Positions 30,937-41,080 of a DNA stretch of 64,000 nt are shown here, in pieces; position 1 is the stretch's first letter; each line of letters begins with the position of its first letter. A program made the position numbers and the translations under genes. The notes under the pieces were generated by a model that did not search any database, had not been told where the DNA came from, and saw only the letters and a list, made by a program, of their open reading frames with translations. Location: positions 62,001-126,000 of the forward strand of contig NZ_JAGTIS010000007.1 of assembly GCF_018704125.1 (NCBI RefSeq). Reading direction: 5' to 3'. The stretch comes from Metapseudomonas boanensis (GTDB lineage: Bacteria > Pseudomonadota > Gammaproteobacteria > Pseudomonadales > Pseudomonadaceae).

Positions 30937-32547
30937 ATGGCTGACAAGCTGTCACTCGAAACGCTGGAGTCCTGGCTCTGGGAATCCGCGAACATTCTGC
31001 GCGGTTCCATCGACTCCTCTGACTTCAAGAACTACATCTTCGGCCTGCTCTTCCTCAAACGTTACAACGACGTGTTCGATGAGCGTGTCGCTAAGCTGAT
31101 GAACGACGAAAGCCTGAGCTATGGCGATGCTCAGGAAGAAGTCGAGGACAAATGGGGCAAATTCCCTATCAGTGCCCGCTGGTTCGATCTGATCTCACGC
31201 ACCGAGAACATTGGCGAAGCCCTGGACAAGGCGTTCGCGACCATCGAGGCCAACAATCCTGAGCTGCAACATGTACTGACGGCTACTCAGTACGGCGACA
31301 AGCGGGTGCTGGCGGACGCCACCTTGCAGCGTCTGCTGCGTCACTTCAACCAGTACAAGCTGGGCAATGACGACCTTTACAAGGCCGACATGCTGGGCGA
31401 TGCGTACGAGTATCTGATCAAGCAGTTTGCCGACGACGCCGGTAAGAAAGGCGGCGAGTTCTATACGCCCAAGGCTGTGGTACAACTGGTGGTTGAGTTA
31501 ATCGACCCGCAGCCCGGCCATAGCGTGTATGACCCCACCTGTGGCAGTGGTGGCATGCTGGTGGAGAGCGCTCACCATGTATCTGGTCTGCCCAATGGCA
31601 CCTTGATGGGTAAACCCAATGTGCTGTTGTACGGGCAGGAAAAGAACTTGGGCACCTGGGCTATCGCCAAGCTCAATCTTTACCTGCACAACATGCACGC
31701 TGCCATTGAGCGCGGCGACACCCTGGTGGAGCCTAAGCACCTCGACGGCGACTATCTGAAGACCTTCGACCGGGTGATCGCCAACCCACCATTCTCGGCC
31801 AAGTCCTGGTGGACTCCGCTGGAGTTAAGCAACGAGAACGAGCAGGAGAATGGCAAGAAGGCTAAAGCGCCCAACTACAAGCAGGTCAGTGACCCTTACG
31901 GTCGACTGGTCTATGGCATCCCGCCACGGGGCTATGCCGACCTCGCCTTTGCTCAGCATATGCTGGCCAGCCTTAAGGCAGATGGTCGCATGGGGGTTAT
32001 CCTGCCGCACGGTGTACTGTTCCGTAGCGGCGAGGAGGGCAAGATTCGTGAGGGGCTGCTGTTCGGTACTGACGCTGCTAGCGGCAACCAGCCTGGTGAT
32101 CTGATTGAAGCCATTGTCGGCCTGCCCTCTGCTCTGTTCTACAACACCGGTATCCCGGCCTGTGTGTTGATACTCAATAAGCAGAAACCTGCTGCTCTGA
32201 AGGGCAAGGTCATCATCATCGATGCCAGCCGTGACTACTTGGAAGGCAAGGCGCAAAACAGCCTTCGCGTTGAAGATATCACCCGCATCGTTAGTACCCA
32301 CAAGGCCGCATTTGAGCAGCAAGTCGAGGTCGAGAGCTATTGCCGGGTCGTGACGCTGGACGAAATCCGTAGCAACGACGGTAACCTCAACATCGCTCGC
32401 TATATCGACAATGGTGAAACAGAAGAGTCCATCGATGTAGCTGCAACCTTGGCACAACTAGCAGAACTGGATGAGGAAGAAGCTCAGATAGATGTACGAC
32501 TCAGTGGCTATCTGGTTGAGTTGGGGTTGCTGGAGGCCGAGGCATGA
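30937..32547 (+). CDS. hsdM: Type I restriction-modification system, DNA methyltransferase subunit
   Basis: 536 residues. SAM-binding motif I 'DPTCGSGGM' at 199-207 and the adenine-N6 catalytic motif N283-P-P-F identify the gamma-class HsdM. The N-terminal helical domain 'LESWLWESANILRGSIDSSD' is usual for the family. With HsdS it methylates adenines in a bipartite target and protects host DNA. Its stop overlaps the hsdS start (ATGA). Confidence 0.97.
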   Translation: MADKLSLETLESWLWESANILRGSIDSSDFKNYIFGLLFLKRYNDVFDERVAKLMNDESLSYGDAQEEVEDKWGKFPISARWFDLISRTENIGEALDKAFATIEANNPELQHVLTATQYGDKRVLADATLQRLLRHFNQYKLGNDDLYKADMLGDAYEYLIKQFADDAGKKGGEFYTPKAVVQLVVELIDPQPGHSVYDPTCGSGGMLVESAHHVSGLPNGTLMGKPNVLLYGQEKNLGTWAIAKLNLYLHNMHAAIERGDTLVEPKHLDGDYLKTFDRVIANPPFSAKSWWTPLELSNENEQENGKKAKAPNYKQVSDPYGRLVYGIPPRGYADLAFAQHMLASLKADGRMGVILPHGVLFRSGEEGKIREGLLFGTDAASGNQPGDLIEAIVGLPSALFYNTGIPACVLILNKQKPAALKGKVIIIDASRDYLEGKAQNSLRVEDITRIVSTHKAAFEQQVEVESYCRVVTLDEIRSNDGNLNIARYIDNGETEESIDVAATLAQLAELDEEEAQIDVRLSGYLVELGLLEAEA

Positions 32548-33776
32548 GTTTAGTTGGTAAGCACGGATACAAAGAAACGGCTGTCGGTTGGGTGCCAGAA
32601 GACTGGAGATGTGAACAACTGGGAGGCTACCTAACCCTTCTGACCGGCGCACCATTCAAGTCTGAGCTTTTCTCATCGGATGGGGGCATTCCGCTAATTC
32701 GTATCCGTGATTTGCTGCGAGGCTTCAGCGAAACAGGTTATGTAGGCGAATACGACGACCGATACCTCGTAAATGCTGGGGACGTATTGGTCGGCATGGA
32801 CGGCGAATTCCATGTTGTGCGATGGAAAGGCTCACCGGCACTCTTGAATCAGCGAGTTTTAAAGATTTCAGAGAAGCCAGGGCATTCAGATGTAGGTTTC
32901 CTTTTTTTCCTCGTTGCCAGTGTTATAGGAAAGATACAGGACGGTATTTCGGCGACAACGGTTAAGCACCTGTCCACCAAGGACTTACAGAACCTAACCG
33001 CAGCAATTCCCCCGCTTCCCGAACAGCAAAAAATCGCCGCCGTTCTCACAGCTGTTGACGGCAAGCTGGACGTGATTGCCCGCCAGATTGAAGCCACCCA
33101 GGCCCTCAAGCAGGGTCTGATGCAAACCCTGTTCAGCCAGGGCGTTGCTAATTGGCCCTCGGTTTCGTTACAGGAGGTTGCGGAAGTTCGTACTGGTGTT
33201 GCGAAAGGCAAAAAGGGGCTGAAGGAACCTATCGAACTGCCGTACCTGCGGGTTGCCAATGTGCAGGATGGGCATATCGACCTCACTGAGGTAAAGACCA
33301 TTACGGTGGAAGCGGCCCAAGTTGGGCGGTATGCGCTTCAGTCTGGTGATGTACTGATGACCGAAGGTGGGGATTTCGACAAGCTAGGCCGTGGGGATGT
33401 TTGGGAGGGACAGATATCCCCTTGTCTTCATCAGAATCACGTCTTTGCTGTACGACCAGCTCCCTCCAAACTGAATTCCTATTACCTTGCGGCGTTAGCC
33501 GCAAGTGATTATGGCCGCCAGTATTTTCTCTCGTGCGCTAAGCGTACTACGAATCTAGCTAGCATCAACTCATCCCAGTTAAAGGCCTTTCCGGTGCTTT
33601 TGCCACCTCTGGATGAGCAAGTACGGATTGCCGATATTGTGGCTGCCGCCAATGCTCGCATTGAAATACTGAGCACGAAAAAGGCCCACTACCAAACCCT
33701 CAAGCGAGGCCTGATGAAAAAACTGTTAACCGGCGAATGGCGGGTCAAGCTCGATAGCCCTACCGGTACAGCCTGA
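32544..33776 (+). CDS. hsdS: Type I restriction-modification system, specificity subunit
   Basis: 410 residues with two target-recognition domains, each followed by a conserved helix: 'PPLPEQQKIAAVLTAVDGKL' (about 154-173) and 'PPLDEQVRIADIVAAANARI' (about 354-373). The repeat of these spacers is the HsdS signature. It dictates the DNA sequence recognised by the complex; the sequence cannot be predicted here. Coupled to hsdM by a four-base overlap; its GC content is lower in the first recognition domain, as often seen for exchanged domains. Confidence 0.95.
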   Translation: MSLVGKHGYKETAVGWVPEDWRCEQLGGYLTLLTGAPFKSELFSSDGGIPLIRIRDLLRGFSETGYVGEYDDRYLVNAGDVLVGMDGEFHVVRWKGSPALLNQRVLKISEKPGHSDVGFLFFLVASVIGKIQDGISATTVKHLSTKDLQNLTAAIPPLPEQQKIAAVLTAVDGKLDVIARQIEATQALKQGLMQTLFSQGVANWPSVSLQEVAEVRTGVAKGKKGLKEPIELPYLRVANVQDGHIDLTEVKTITVEAAQVGRYALQSGDVLMTEGGDFDKLGRGDVWEGQISPCLHQNHVFAVRPAPSKLNSYYLAALAASDYGRQYFLSCAKRTTNLASINSSQLKAFPVLLPPLDEQVRIADIVAAANARIEILSTKKAHYQTLKRGLMKKLLTGEWRVKLDSPTGTA

Positions 33777-33786
33777 GTCTTTCTTC

Positions 33787-34677
33787 ATGGACGAAATCAC
33801 CCCCCTGCCCTCGGAACCGGTACCTGACCTTCAGCGTACCGTGCAGCGCAAGCTTGGGCGCTGCATGTTGCAGTTGCAGCAGTACGAGCGGCTGCTCAAG
33901 GCCATGGTGGCCCATAGCGAGCTAAGCGGCCCAGCGGAACGACTTCAGGAACTCCGTGACGAGAAGGTCGCCTGTGCCCATAAGAAAACCCTGGGCACTT
34001 TGGTCGGGATGCTGACCGAGAGCTATCTGAAGCTGCCGGACTTGCCTGATACGCAGGATCAACCCGAAGCCGATAATGGCGACCGGATGTGGTTTAGCTT
34101 TCGGTATCAAATGGAGTTACCCGAAGAGCGCTACGTCGAGACCAAGGCTGCGCTCAAGGAGTTGGTCGACCTGCGCAATGAGTTGGTGCACCACTTCCTT
34201 CAGCGCTTCGACCTTTGGGCCGTGGATGGCTGTGTAGCCGCCGAGACATATCTCGATGAGAGTTACGAAACCATCCACGGCCACTACCTGACGTTACGCG
34301 ACTGGGCCAAATCCATGGATGAGGCTCGACAGCTAATGGTTTCGTTCATGCAAACCAAAGAGTACGAGGATGCTGTTTTGAACGGCATCTGGGTCGATGG
34401 CACCGTACACTGGCCCAGCAGCGGGATAACGGCCTGCTTGCGTGAAGCGGAAACCAAGCTCGCTCAGGCGGGGTGGACACCTCTGTTCGAGGCCATTCAC
34501 TGGATTGCCAAGACCTACCCCGAGCAGACGCCCAAACGCTATGGCTGTGGCAGTTGGCGTCATGTCATCCATGAGTCGCAGCAGTTTGAAATTCGTAAGC
34601 AAAGCCAAGCCGATAATGGCGCTACGGTGGTTTGGTATCGCAGTCGGCCGAGGGAAACCTCCAAGGAACAGGAGTAA
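33787..34677 (+). CDS. OST-HTH/LOTUS-domain protein within the hsd operon
   Basis: 296 residues. The N-terminal ~190 residues are helical and charged, without a family I can name. The C-terminal ~75 residues ('CLREAETKLAQAGWTPLFEA', 'YGCGSWRHVIHESQQFEI', 'VVWYRSRP') resemble the OST-HTH/LOTUS winged-helix domain, which binds RNA (G-quadruplex RNA in studied cases). It lies 10 bases after hsdS and 3 bases before hsdR, so it is an integral operon member, perhaps controlling or sensing for the restriction complex. The domain call comes from pattern recognition and needs a profile search. Confidence 0.65.
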   Translation: MDEITPLPSEPVPDLQRTVQRKLGRCMLQLQQYERLLKAMVAHSELSGPAERLQELRDEKVACAHKKTLGTLVGMLTESYLKLPDLPDTQDQPEADNGDRMWFSFRYQMELPEERYVETKAALKELVDLRNELVHHFLQRFDLWAVDGCVAAETYLDESYETIHGHYLTLRDWAKSMDEARQLMVSFMQTKEYEDAVLNGIWVDGTVHWPSSGITACLREAETKLAQAGWTPLFEAIHWIAKTYPEQTPKRYGCGSWRHVIHESQQFEIRKQSQADNGATVVWYRSRPRETSKEQE

Positions 34678-34680
34678 GCA

Positions 34681-37600
34681 ATGAGCCAGTCACCGGAGAA
34701 GGTCGGGGTCGAGCTGCCCGCCATCAATTGGCTGATCAAGTTGGGCTACACCCATCTGCCCGGTAACCAGGTGCAGGTTGAGCATCGTCACCTGGCACCG
34801 GTACTGGATGATGTATTGCAGGCTCGGTTGCTGACCCTCAACCCATGGCTGAAGACTGCACCCGGTGGCATCAGTGCCGCACTGATCGAGCTACGCAAGC
34901 GCGTCAACGATGAGCTGTTGCCCGCCAACAAGGCGTTCTGGGAACAGGTGGTTCACCGTTCGGATATCCAGGTGAAGGATGTCGAAGGCAAGCCGCGCAG
35001 TGTGCGCTTCTTCGACGCCAGCGATGCCAGCAACAATGACTTCCATGTGGTCGATCAGTACGTGGGGCGCAATGCGGATGGGGATGTTTTCCGCCCTGAC
35101 CTGCTGCTGTTTGTGAATGGCTTGCCGCTGGCCATCATCGAATGCAAAGCCAGCCATCACCGCCTGGATGAAGCCCTGGGGCAATTGGATGGCTACCAAA
35201 GCACCTTCCCAACCCAGTTTGTCTTCAACCAGGTCTGTGTTGGGCTGAATCGGCGTGAAGGACTATATGGCGCGATACTGACCAAGCCAGCGTATTACGC
35301 CCGCTATCGGTTGCAGGGACAGGAGACTGCTGCTGTTGCTGCCCTATTAGGCGAGGCGCCGAGTGAGCAGGAGAGCCTGCTGTGGGCCCTGTTCGAGCCG
35401 AACCGCTTCCTGCAACTGATCACTCATTTTGTGCTGTTCGAAACCCGCGACGGCAAGACGGTGAAGAAGCTGCCGCGCTATCAACAATGGCGGGCCGTGC
35501 GCAAAACGGTGGGTCGCCTGTGCGCGCCGAAGCCCATGGGCGGTGTTGTCTGGCATACCCAGGGTAGCGGCAAATCACTGACCATGGCCCTGCTCGCGCG
35601 CATGCTGCGTGCCGATAGCACGGGGCTGAACAACCCTACCGTGCTGGTACTGACCGACCGCAAAGACCTCGATAAGCAGATCTTCGATACCTTCCATGCG
35701 GTGGGCATCCATGCCATTCAGGCTGTGTCGGTTGATGGCTTGGTGAAGATGTTGTCCAACGACTACGGCAGCGTATTTACCAGCACGGTGCAGAAGTTTC
35801 AGGAGAACGATCAGCCCGGTGAACAGGCCGCCGAGACACCTGACGAAGAAGATGACCTGCAAGCGACTCGCCATCGGCGTGTTCGTGAGGACAAGGACTT
35901 CTTCATCGTGCATGAGCGCAACGTTCGCCACCTGGCGGTGGATGAGAACGGTGCGCCGGTGAAGGCCCAGTGGGAAGAGATCAGCCGGGAGAAGGTGCAC
36001 TTCCGCGTGCTGAGTACCAAGCCCAATTTCTATGTGCTGGTCGACGAAGCTCACCGCAGCCAGTACGACTTCCTCGCAGCCTTTATGCGCGCCAGTTTGC
36101 CCAACGCCAAGTTCATCGCCTTCACCGGTACGCCGCTGCTGCAAGAAGACAAACACACGCTGGGCGAGTTTGGTGGTGGCGAGTACATCGACGAATACCG
36201 CCTGCATGAAGCGGTGGCGGATGGTGCCACCCTACCGATCAAATACCACGATGCCTGGGTGGCGCTGTCGGCCAATGCTGAGTTGGATGCCGCGTTCCAA
36301 GAGCAGTTCGCCGACCAGAGTGAGGTTCGCCAGCACGAGTTAAAGCGTGAACTGCTGCGCCGCTGGCGTCAGGCCGGTGACCGCATGGAACAGGTCGCGG
36401 AACATCTAGTCGAGCATTTCCTCAGTAACGTAAAAGCCAAGGGCTTGAAGGCCATGCTGGTGTGCGATGGCCGCGACATGGCGGTACGCTACAAGGATCT
36501 GCTCGATGCGATCATGGTCGAGCGGGCGCAAACAGGGCTGCCAACCTTTGACAGCCAGGTAGTTATTTCCCTGGCCAGCATCACCTCTTCCCGTACCGGG
36601 GCTTCTGCCATGGAAGAGGCGGCAGAGTACGAGATCGAGGCCGACAAGATCCGCAGCATCGAGGAGCGGGTGAAGGCCGAGGTGAAAGCCGGAAAGATCC
36701 CGGTGGCCATGCCATCCGAGCAGATCGGCAACTTTGTCAGCAAGCTGTTTCCCCTGCCCTACGGGGAAGAAAGTAAGGGGCTCGATGGTAAGCCGCAGGC
36801 GAACAACGTCGGGCTGATCATCGTTTCCGACATGCTGCTGACCGGGTGGGATGCCCCGATTGTCGGCACCATGTACCTCGACAAGCCGCTTAAGGAACAC
36901 ACCCTGTTGCAGGCCATCGCGCGGGTGAACCGTACCCTGCCCGGCAAGAATGCCGGTTACATCGTGGATTACCACGGGGTGGTTGAGCACCTTGACCATG
37001 CGCTGAAGATTTATGGCGGCGACGTGAAGCCTTCCCAGGTCTGGGAAGGTGTTGAAACCGAACTGCCCAAACTGCAAGCCACACTCGACCGCATCCTCAA
37101 GCTGCTGCCGAAAAAGCATGACCCGGTGGCGCAGCGCGAGGCCTACAAAGACGACGCCGAGCGTTTCCTTGACCCCGCCACCCGGTTGGACATGGTCGAA
37201 GAATTCCTCGACCTGGTGAAGCAGTTCAACCGCTCGGTGGACATCATCCTGCCGGATGTCCGTGGAGTACCTTTCAAGCCCTTTTTCACCCTGCTAGGTG
37301 AGATTCGCCTGATGCTGCGCGACAAGCTTCCGGGCAGTGCCTACAAGGAACGCATCACCAAACTGGAGTCCGCGCTGCTGCAACAGCTGCTGGATGAGTA
37401 CATCGCTGCCAGTCCGGCCAAGAGCCTGCTGGGCCACGAGGTATCGATTCTGGATGCCAGTGATATGGAGCGTTTAAAGAAGCTGGCGAGCCCAGGTAGT
37501 CGCGCCCTGGTGATGAAAAACCAGCTGAAGCAGACCATCGTCACCGGCAAGGACAAGGATCCGGCATTCTTCGACAAGATAGCCGAGGAGCTGGAAAAGC

Positions 37601-37962
37601 TGCTGGAAGAGGAAAAGGCGGGTCGCATTACCCAAGCCAAGTTCCTGGAGCAACTGGAGCTGTTCAGCCAGCGGATTCAGGACAAGGACAACACCGGGTT
37701 TAATAAGCCAGCGCACTCAGCGGTGTACCACTATCTTGCTGCCCTACTGGCTGAGGACACGGCCAGAGTGGCTACGACCAAGCTGTTCGAAGATGAAATG
37801 CTGAGTCGTGCGCTGGCGACTGAAAACTGGAAGAAAATGCCGGATACGCACCCTGATTTTAGAGACCACCTGCGCGGGGTATTGATGCCTCTGGCGGGCT
37901 GGGAGCGTTCAGTGGCGCGTGATCACGCTAAGCGAATCTTCGATATCCTGCTGAAAAACTGA
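34681..37962 (+). CDS. hsdR: Type I restriction-modification system, restriction/translocase subunit
   Basis: 1093 residues, normal for HsdR. N-terminal PD-(D/E)xK nuclease: D140 in 'FRPDLLLF', E154-C-K156 in 'LAIIECKAS'. SF2 translocase with Walker A 'QGSGKS' (294-299), DEAH box at 455-458, 'FTGTPLL', and motif VI '[11 protein letters not shown]'. An acidic insertion ('[14 protein letters not shown]') lies between motifs I and II. It translocates and cleaves unmodified DNA. All motifs are intact, so the system appears functional. Confidence 0.97.
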   Translation: MSQSPEKVGVELPAINWLIKLGYTHLPGNQVQVEHRHLAPVLDDVLQARLLTLNPWLKTAPGGISAALIELRKRVNDELLPANKAFWEQVVHRSDIQVKDVEGKPRSVRFFDASDASNNDFHVVDQYVGRNADGDVFRPDLLLFVNGLPLAIIECKASHHRLDEALGQLDGYQSTFPTQFVFNQVCVGLNRREGLYGAILTKPAYYARYRLQGQETAAVAALLGEAPSEQESLLWALFEPNRFLQLITHFVLFETRDGKTVKKLPRYQQWRAVRKTVGRLCAPKPMGGVVWHTQGSGKSLTMALLARMLRADSTGLNNPTVLVLTDRKDLDKQIFDTFHAVGIHAIQAVSVDGLVKMLSNDYGSVFTSTVQKFQENDQPGEQAAETPDEEDDLQATRHRRVREDKDFFIVHERNVRHLAVDENGAPVKAQWEEISREKVHFRVLSTKPNFYVLVDEAHRSQYDFLAAFMRASLPNAKFIAFTGTPLLQEDKHTLGEFGGGEYIDEYRLHEAVADGATLPIKYHDAWVALSANAELDAAFQEQFADQSEVRQHELKRELLRRWRQAGDRMEQVAEHLVEHFLSNVKAKGLKAMLVCDGRDMAVRYKDLLDAIMVERAQTGLPTFDSQVVISLASITSSRTGASAMEEAAEYEIEADKIRSIEERVKAEVKAGKIPVAMPSEQIGNFVSKLFPLPYGEESKGLDGKPQANNVGLIIVSDMLLTGWDAPIVGTMYLDKPLKEHTLLQAIARVNRTLPGKNAGYIVDYHGVVEHLDHALKIYGGDVKPSQVWEGVETELPKLQATLDRILKLLPKKHDPVAQREAYKDDAERFLDPATRLDMVEEFLDLVKQFNRSVDIILPDVRGVPFKPFFTLLGEIRLMLRDKLPGSAYKERITKLESALLQQLLDEYIAASPAKSLLGHEVSILDASDMERLKKLASPGSRALVMKNQLKQTIVTGKDKDPAFFDKIAEELEKLLEEEKAGRITQAKFLEQLELFSQRIQDKDNTGFNKPAHSAVYHYLAALLAEDTARVATTKLFEDEMLSRALATENWKKMPDTHPDFRDHLRGVLMPLAGWERSVARDHAKRIFDILLKN

Positions 37963-37975
37963 CGCAGCGCCACCC

Positions 37976-38686
37976 ATGCCAGTATTGAATTACGGCCAAA
38001 CGGCTATCGAGTGGTACTTCCAGCTCGATAGCAAACTCAAGCGCCATTACGTGACGGTAGAACGGGGGCGGCCCGTTCTATTGCGCGGGCCGCAGGTGGA
38101 TGAACCTGAGCAAGAGGCTTTGGTGCTGCGTCGTGCACGCTGGATTCGTGAAAAGCTGGCACAGGTGAATCAGCCCCAAGCCAGCGAGCCCATCGTGACG
38201 GGCAGTCGCCTGCGCTACGCCGGGCGCACCTATTACACCGAAGTTCGTCATGTGCCGGACGCCCTCAAGCCGCGATTGGCCTTCACTGCGTCACGCTTCA
38301 TCGTTGATAACCCTGATGGTTTGAGTATTCACCCCGACGCGCTGATGCCCTTGTTGGAGCGGTTCTATCGGGAACGCGCTCAGGAGAAGCTCCCGCTGCG
38401 TGTTCGCCACTGGCAGCGCGAAACCGGTCTACTGGCTGCGGGTATGCGTATACGTCACTTCCAAAGCCGTTGGGCGAGCTGCGATGCGAACCATATCCTG
38501 GAGTTTCATCCTCGGGTGATGGAGCTGCCGGCCAGCGTGCAGGACTACGTCATCGTCCATGAGCTGTGCCATACGGTGGAAAAGAACCATACCAAGGCCT
38601 TCTGGGCGCTGGTGGCTAGCCATATGCCGGGTTGGCAGCGGCAGCATCAGGTGCTGGAACAAGCTGCTTTTGGGGATGCAGTGTGA
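37976..38686 (+). CDS. YgjP-like (DUF45) zinc metallopeptidase
   Basis: 236 residues of the SprT/YgjP-like family: zinc motif H195-E-L-C-H199 and a third ligand at H205 in 'EKNHTKAFW', plus 'QSRWASCDANHILEFHP', the 'RWGSC'-like family box. It follows hsdR by 13 bases. Genes of this family are often attached to type I restriction operons; their role is not known, with turnover of HsdR a reasonable guess. Confidence 0.85.
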   Translation: MPVLNYGQTAIEWYFQLDSKLKRHYVTVERGRPVLLRGPQVDEPEQEALVLRRARWIREKLAQVNQPQASEPIVTGSRLRYAGRTYYTEVRHVPDALKPRLAFTASRFIVDNPDGLSIHPDALMPLLERFYRERAQEKLPLRVRHWQRETGLLAAGMRIRHFQSRWASCDANHILEFHPRVMELPASVQDYVIVHELCHTVEKNHTKAFWALVASHMPGWQRQHQVLEQAAFGDAV

Positions 38687-38755
38687 TGGTGCCATGGGCC
38701 TAGCAAAACTTGATTAAACTTGATTTTTTGTGGCTCGCTATTACACTGGCCAGCT

Positions 38756-39877
38756 ATGCAAAATACCCTTCAAGTCGAGTCGCTCCGTGCGGCTCTAGCC
38801 GAGCGTGGCTGGACACAAAAAGACCTGGCGGATCAGTTGGGGGTTTCGGCGCAGTCCGTGACCAACTGGTTCAAAGGCAAGGACTTCCCACGGCCGGACA
38901 AGCTGCTCAAGCTGGCGACAACCCTGCACCTGACTTTTGCTCAGTTGGTCGAGCCGCCTAAGGATCAGCCCATCGTGGCTTTCCGTAAGCGAGCCGGCAC
39001 CAAGACCACTGACGCGCACATTGCTAAAGCAATCGGCATCGGTGGCCTGCTCAAGCCCCTTGTGGACTTTCTGCCAAAACTGCCGACGCTACGTACCCAG
39101 ATTTCTTCCCCTTCTACGTCCTATGCGCGGCTGCAAAGTGATGCGTTGCAGGTGCGCAGTAAGCTAGGAATAGGCGAACGTAGCGTTCTTGGTTATCAAG
39201 CGTTGATTGCCGAGTTCAAGGCGTGTGGCGCGGTGCTTGTGCCGGTGCTCTGGGGACAGAAGCAGCAGCACAAGAATGCTTTGCACATTTTGTTGCCGTC
39301 TTCAGACGTCACCTTCGTGTTCGTTAACCTGGACACCAAGCTGGAAGACTTCAAGTTTTGGATGGCCCATGAGCTAGCGCATGTCTATACCCCCGAGCTT
39401 GCCGGCAGTAATGAAGGGGAAGATTTTGCGGATGCCTTTGCCGGTGCCCTACTGTTTCCTGAGGCCAGCGCTCAACTAGCATATGCCGAAGCGGCGGGTG
39501 CGCCAGGTGCTGCTGGAGAGATTGCTGTCCTGCAAAAATGCGCTACACACCATGAGATCTCGCTGAATACGGTGTATCAGCAGGTTCAGGCCTACGCATT
39601 GGAGCATCAACTTCCGCCGCTGCGTGTGGCAGACAAGACCATTCACGCGGTTCGGAACAGCTCAGACCCTCAATGGGTGAGTGCGGTCTTGTTTGACCCT
39701 GTCCCGCCGAAGCCTGCGCAGTACATGGCAGCCGCAGAAAATGTCTTCCAGTCGGCGTTTTTCCATGCGCTGAAGTGCATGATTCGTGAACATGGCACGG
39801 GCCCTTCGTATGTTCAGCAAATTATGGACATTTCACTGGTGGATGCGATGGGGATCCATGAGGAACTGGCGAGTTGA
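38756..39877 (+). CDS. XRE-type HTH regulator fused to ImmA/IrrE metallopeptidase
   Basis: 373 residues from ATG 38756 ('MQNTLQVESLRAALAERGWT'); a TTG 36 bases upstream is rejected because the HTH domain starts at this Met. Residues about 5-65 are an XRE helix-turn-helix ('LADQLGVSAQSVTNWFKG'); the middle to C-terminal part is an ImmA/IrrE peptidase with H205-E-L-A-H209 and 'EDFADAFAGALLFP'. Such proteins repress and are relieved by self-cleavage or cleavage of a partner. It overlaps the following PIN gene by four bases, which points to a toxin-antitoxin-like pair. Confidence 0.88.
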   Translation: MQNTLQVESLRAALAERGWTQKDLADQLGVSAQSVTNWFKGKDFPRPDKLLKLATTLHLTFAQLVEPPKDQPIVAFRKRAGTKTTDAHIAKAIGIGGLLKPLVDFLPKLPTLRTQISSPSTSYARLQSDALQVRSKLGIGERSVLGYQALIAEFKACGAVLVPVLWGQKQQHKNALHILLPSSDVTFVFVNLDTKLEDFKFWMAHELAHVYTPELAGSNEGEDFADAFAGALLFPEASAQLAYAEAAGAPGAAGEIAVLQKCATHHEISLNTVYQQVQAYALEHQLPPLRVADKTIHAVRNSSDPQWVSAVLFDPVPPKPAQYMAAAENVFQSAFFHALKCMIREHGTGPSYVQQIMDISLVDAMGIHEELAS

Positions 39878-40473
39878 GTTCTGCGCATACGCTGGTGCTG
39901 CTGGATACGAATGCCTATCTCCGCCTCGCCAAGCGTATAAGACCAATGCTTGGGGTCGCGTTTGGTCAAAAAAACTATGTGCTGACCATTCTGAAAGACG
40001 TCGAGACGGAAGTGCATCGCAACGGTGCACTGAAGTTCAAGTATCCCTGGTTCGACGGCGAGGATGTGGCCGCTGAACGGGGGGCGAAGCAGGTACGCCT
40101 CAAGGCAGAAGAAAAAGCTCAGCTGGATGCAGCACAAAGCGTGCTGCACGGATGGGTCTTGATGAACCCAGTTGCCTATACCACGCGTAAGCGCTCTCCT
40201 CCGTCCTCAACAGACTGTCGAGTGCTCGCATTCGGTCAGATCAGAAATGCCATTGTGGTCACCGATGATTTGGGGATGCATCAGTTGGCCACGGACTTTG
40301 GCATTACGGTTTGGCATGGTCATGAGTTACTGAAGAAGATGCTCACGGCAAAATTGATCACCAACGAGCAGGTGAAGAGCATTTTCGAAGCCCTGGAGCT
40401 CAATGGCGATTTGACGGAAACCTGGCGCGAAGCGAAACATTCAACCTTTTCAAAGCTCTTTGGTAAGGCTTAA
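39874..40473 (+). CDS. PIN-like domain protein, probable toxin of the XRE/ImmA pair
   Basis: 199 residues from a TTG start that overlaps the previous stop. PIN-nuclease acids are visible: D in 'LVLLDTNAYLRLAKR', D in 'STDCRVLAFGQ', and 'VVTDDLGMHQLATDFGI'. PIN toxins cleave RNA. It resembles the PIN proteins (DUF4411-like) that follow XRE/ImmA regulators, where the peptidase gene is thought to be the antitoxin side. Function is inferred from domain and context. Confidence 0.75.
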   Translation: MSSAHTLVLLDTNAYLRLAKRIRPMLGVAFGQKNYVLTILKDVETEVHRNGALKFKYPWFDGEDVAAERGAKQVRLKAEEKAQLDAAQSVLHGWVLMNPVAYTTRKRSPPSSTDCRVLAFGQIRNAIVVTDDLGMHQLATDFGITVWHGHELLKKMLTAKLITNEQVKSIFEALELNGDLTETWREAKHSTFSKLFGKA

Positions 40474-40608
40474 AAGAGCGCGTCTGTAGCGCGTGTAGTG
40501 GCCGACGCACGTGTACCTATCAGCCCCCACCGAGGCATATGGTGCTGACAGCAAGGGCAGCAGCCCGGCGGTGCTTGGTGCAATGGAGTGGCGGTAGCAA
40601 CACTGGAT

Positions 40609-40839
40609 TCACAGCTCGACCGTCAGCACCTTGATCCCCATCCCTTCGCAGAAGCGCCCCACTGCCGTCAGCGAGCGCCAGACCCTCACCGGTTCGCGTC
40701 GCGAGCGCACCGGCCACCACTTGGCGCCCAGGCGCAGTTCCAGGCGCCACCCCTCCCCGTCGCGCAGTGCGCGAAACTCCCGCGCCGCCCCGGTCTCCAC
40801 CAGCGCCTGCAAGGTCTCTTGCTCAACGGCTTTTCTCAT
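40609..40839 (-). CDS. Small basic protein, ParC-like partition-associated family (copy 1)
   Basis: 76 residues: 'MRKAVEQETLQALVETGAAR' ... 'WRSLTAVGRFCEGMGIKVL' ... 'TVEL'. A second, clearly related copy is at 46956-47309. The pattern (short N-terminal 'TLQALVETG', central beta segment 'GWRLELRLG', 'R.WR.L.AVGR....GI' end) is like small proteins annotated in pseudomonad plasmids and islands as ParC-type partition-associated; I recall that name only loosely. No catalytic residues are evident. Upstream lies copy A of an interspersed repeat. Confidence 0.65.
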   Translation of the reverse strand: MRKAVEQETLQALVETGAAREFRALRDGEGWRLELRLGAKWWPVRSRREPVRVWRSLTAVGRFCEGMGIKVLTVEL

Positions 40840-40880
40840 GTATGCCCCCCCCTACTCTCGCGTCGAACCAGTCACCCGGG

Positions 40881-40989
40881 TTCTGGTATAGCGCAGGGGA
40901 AATGACCGGATGCCGCCATTGGCCAAGTGGAAACCGGCACCTGGCTAGGTGTGGGGAGCGATTGACCATAACGCCCCATTAGGCGCAGC
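40881..40989. repeat. Bipartite interspersed repeat, copy A
   Basis: Two blocks: TTCTGGTATAGCGCAGG at 40881-40897 and a 41-base block at 40949-40989 with core ATTGACCATAACGCCCCATT. The same two blocks, 68-69 bases apart, recur as copy B (44267-44375); the second block alone recurs as copy C (49765-49804). It lies between the small minus-strand gene and the HNH gene. Confidence 0.75.
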
Positions 40990-41080
40990 GCCCGGCGCGG
41001 TAGTCGCTGCGCGGATAGCTTGCCGGCCCACGTGGAGGCCGAGGCGTGGCTCTGGTCGCATGATTGCTCGCCCGGTTGGC

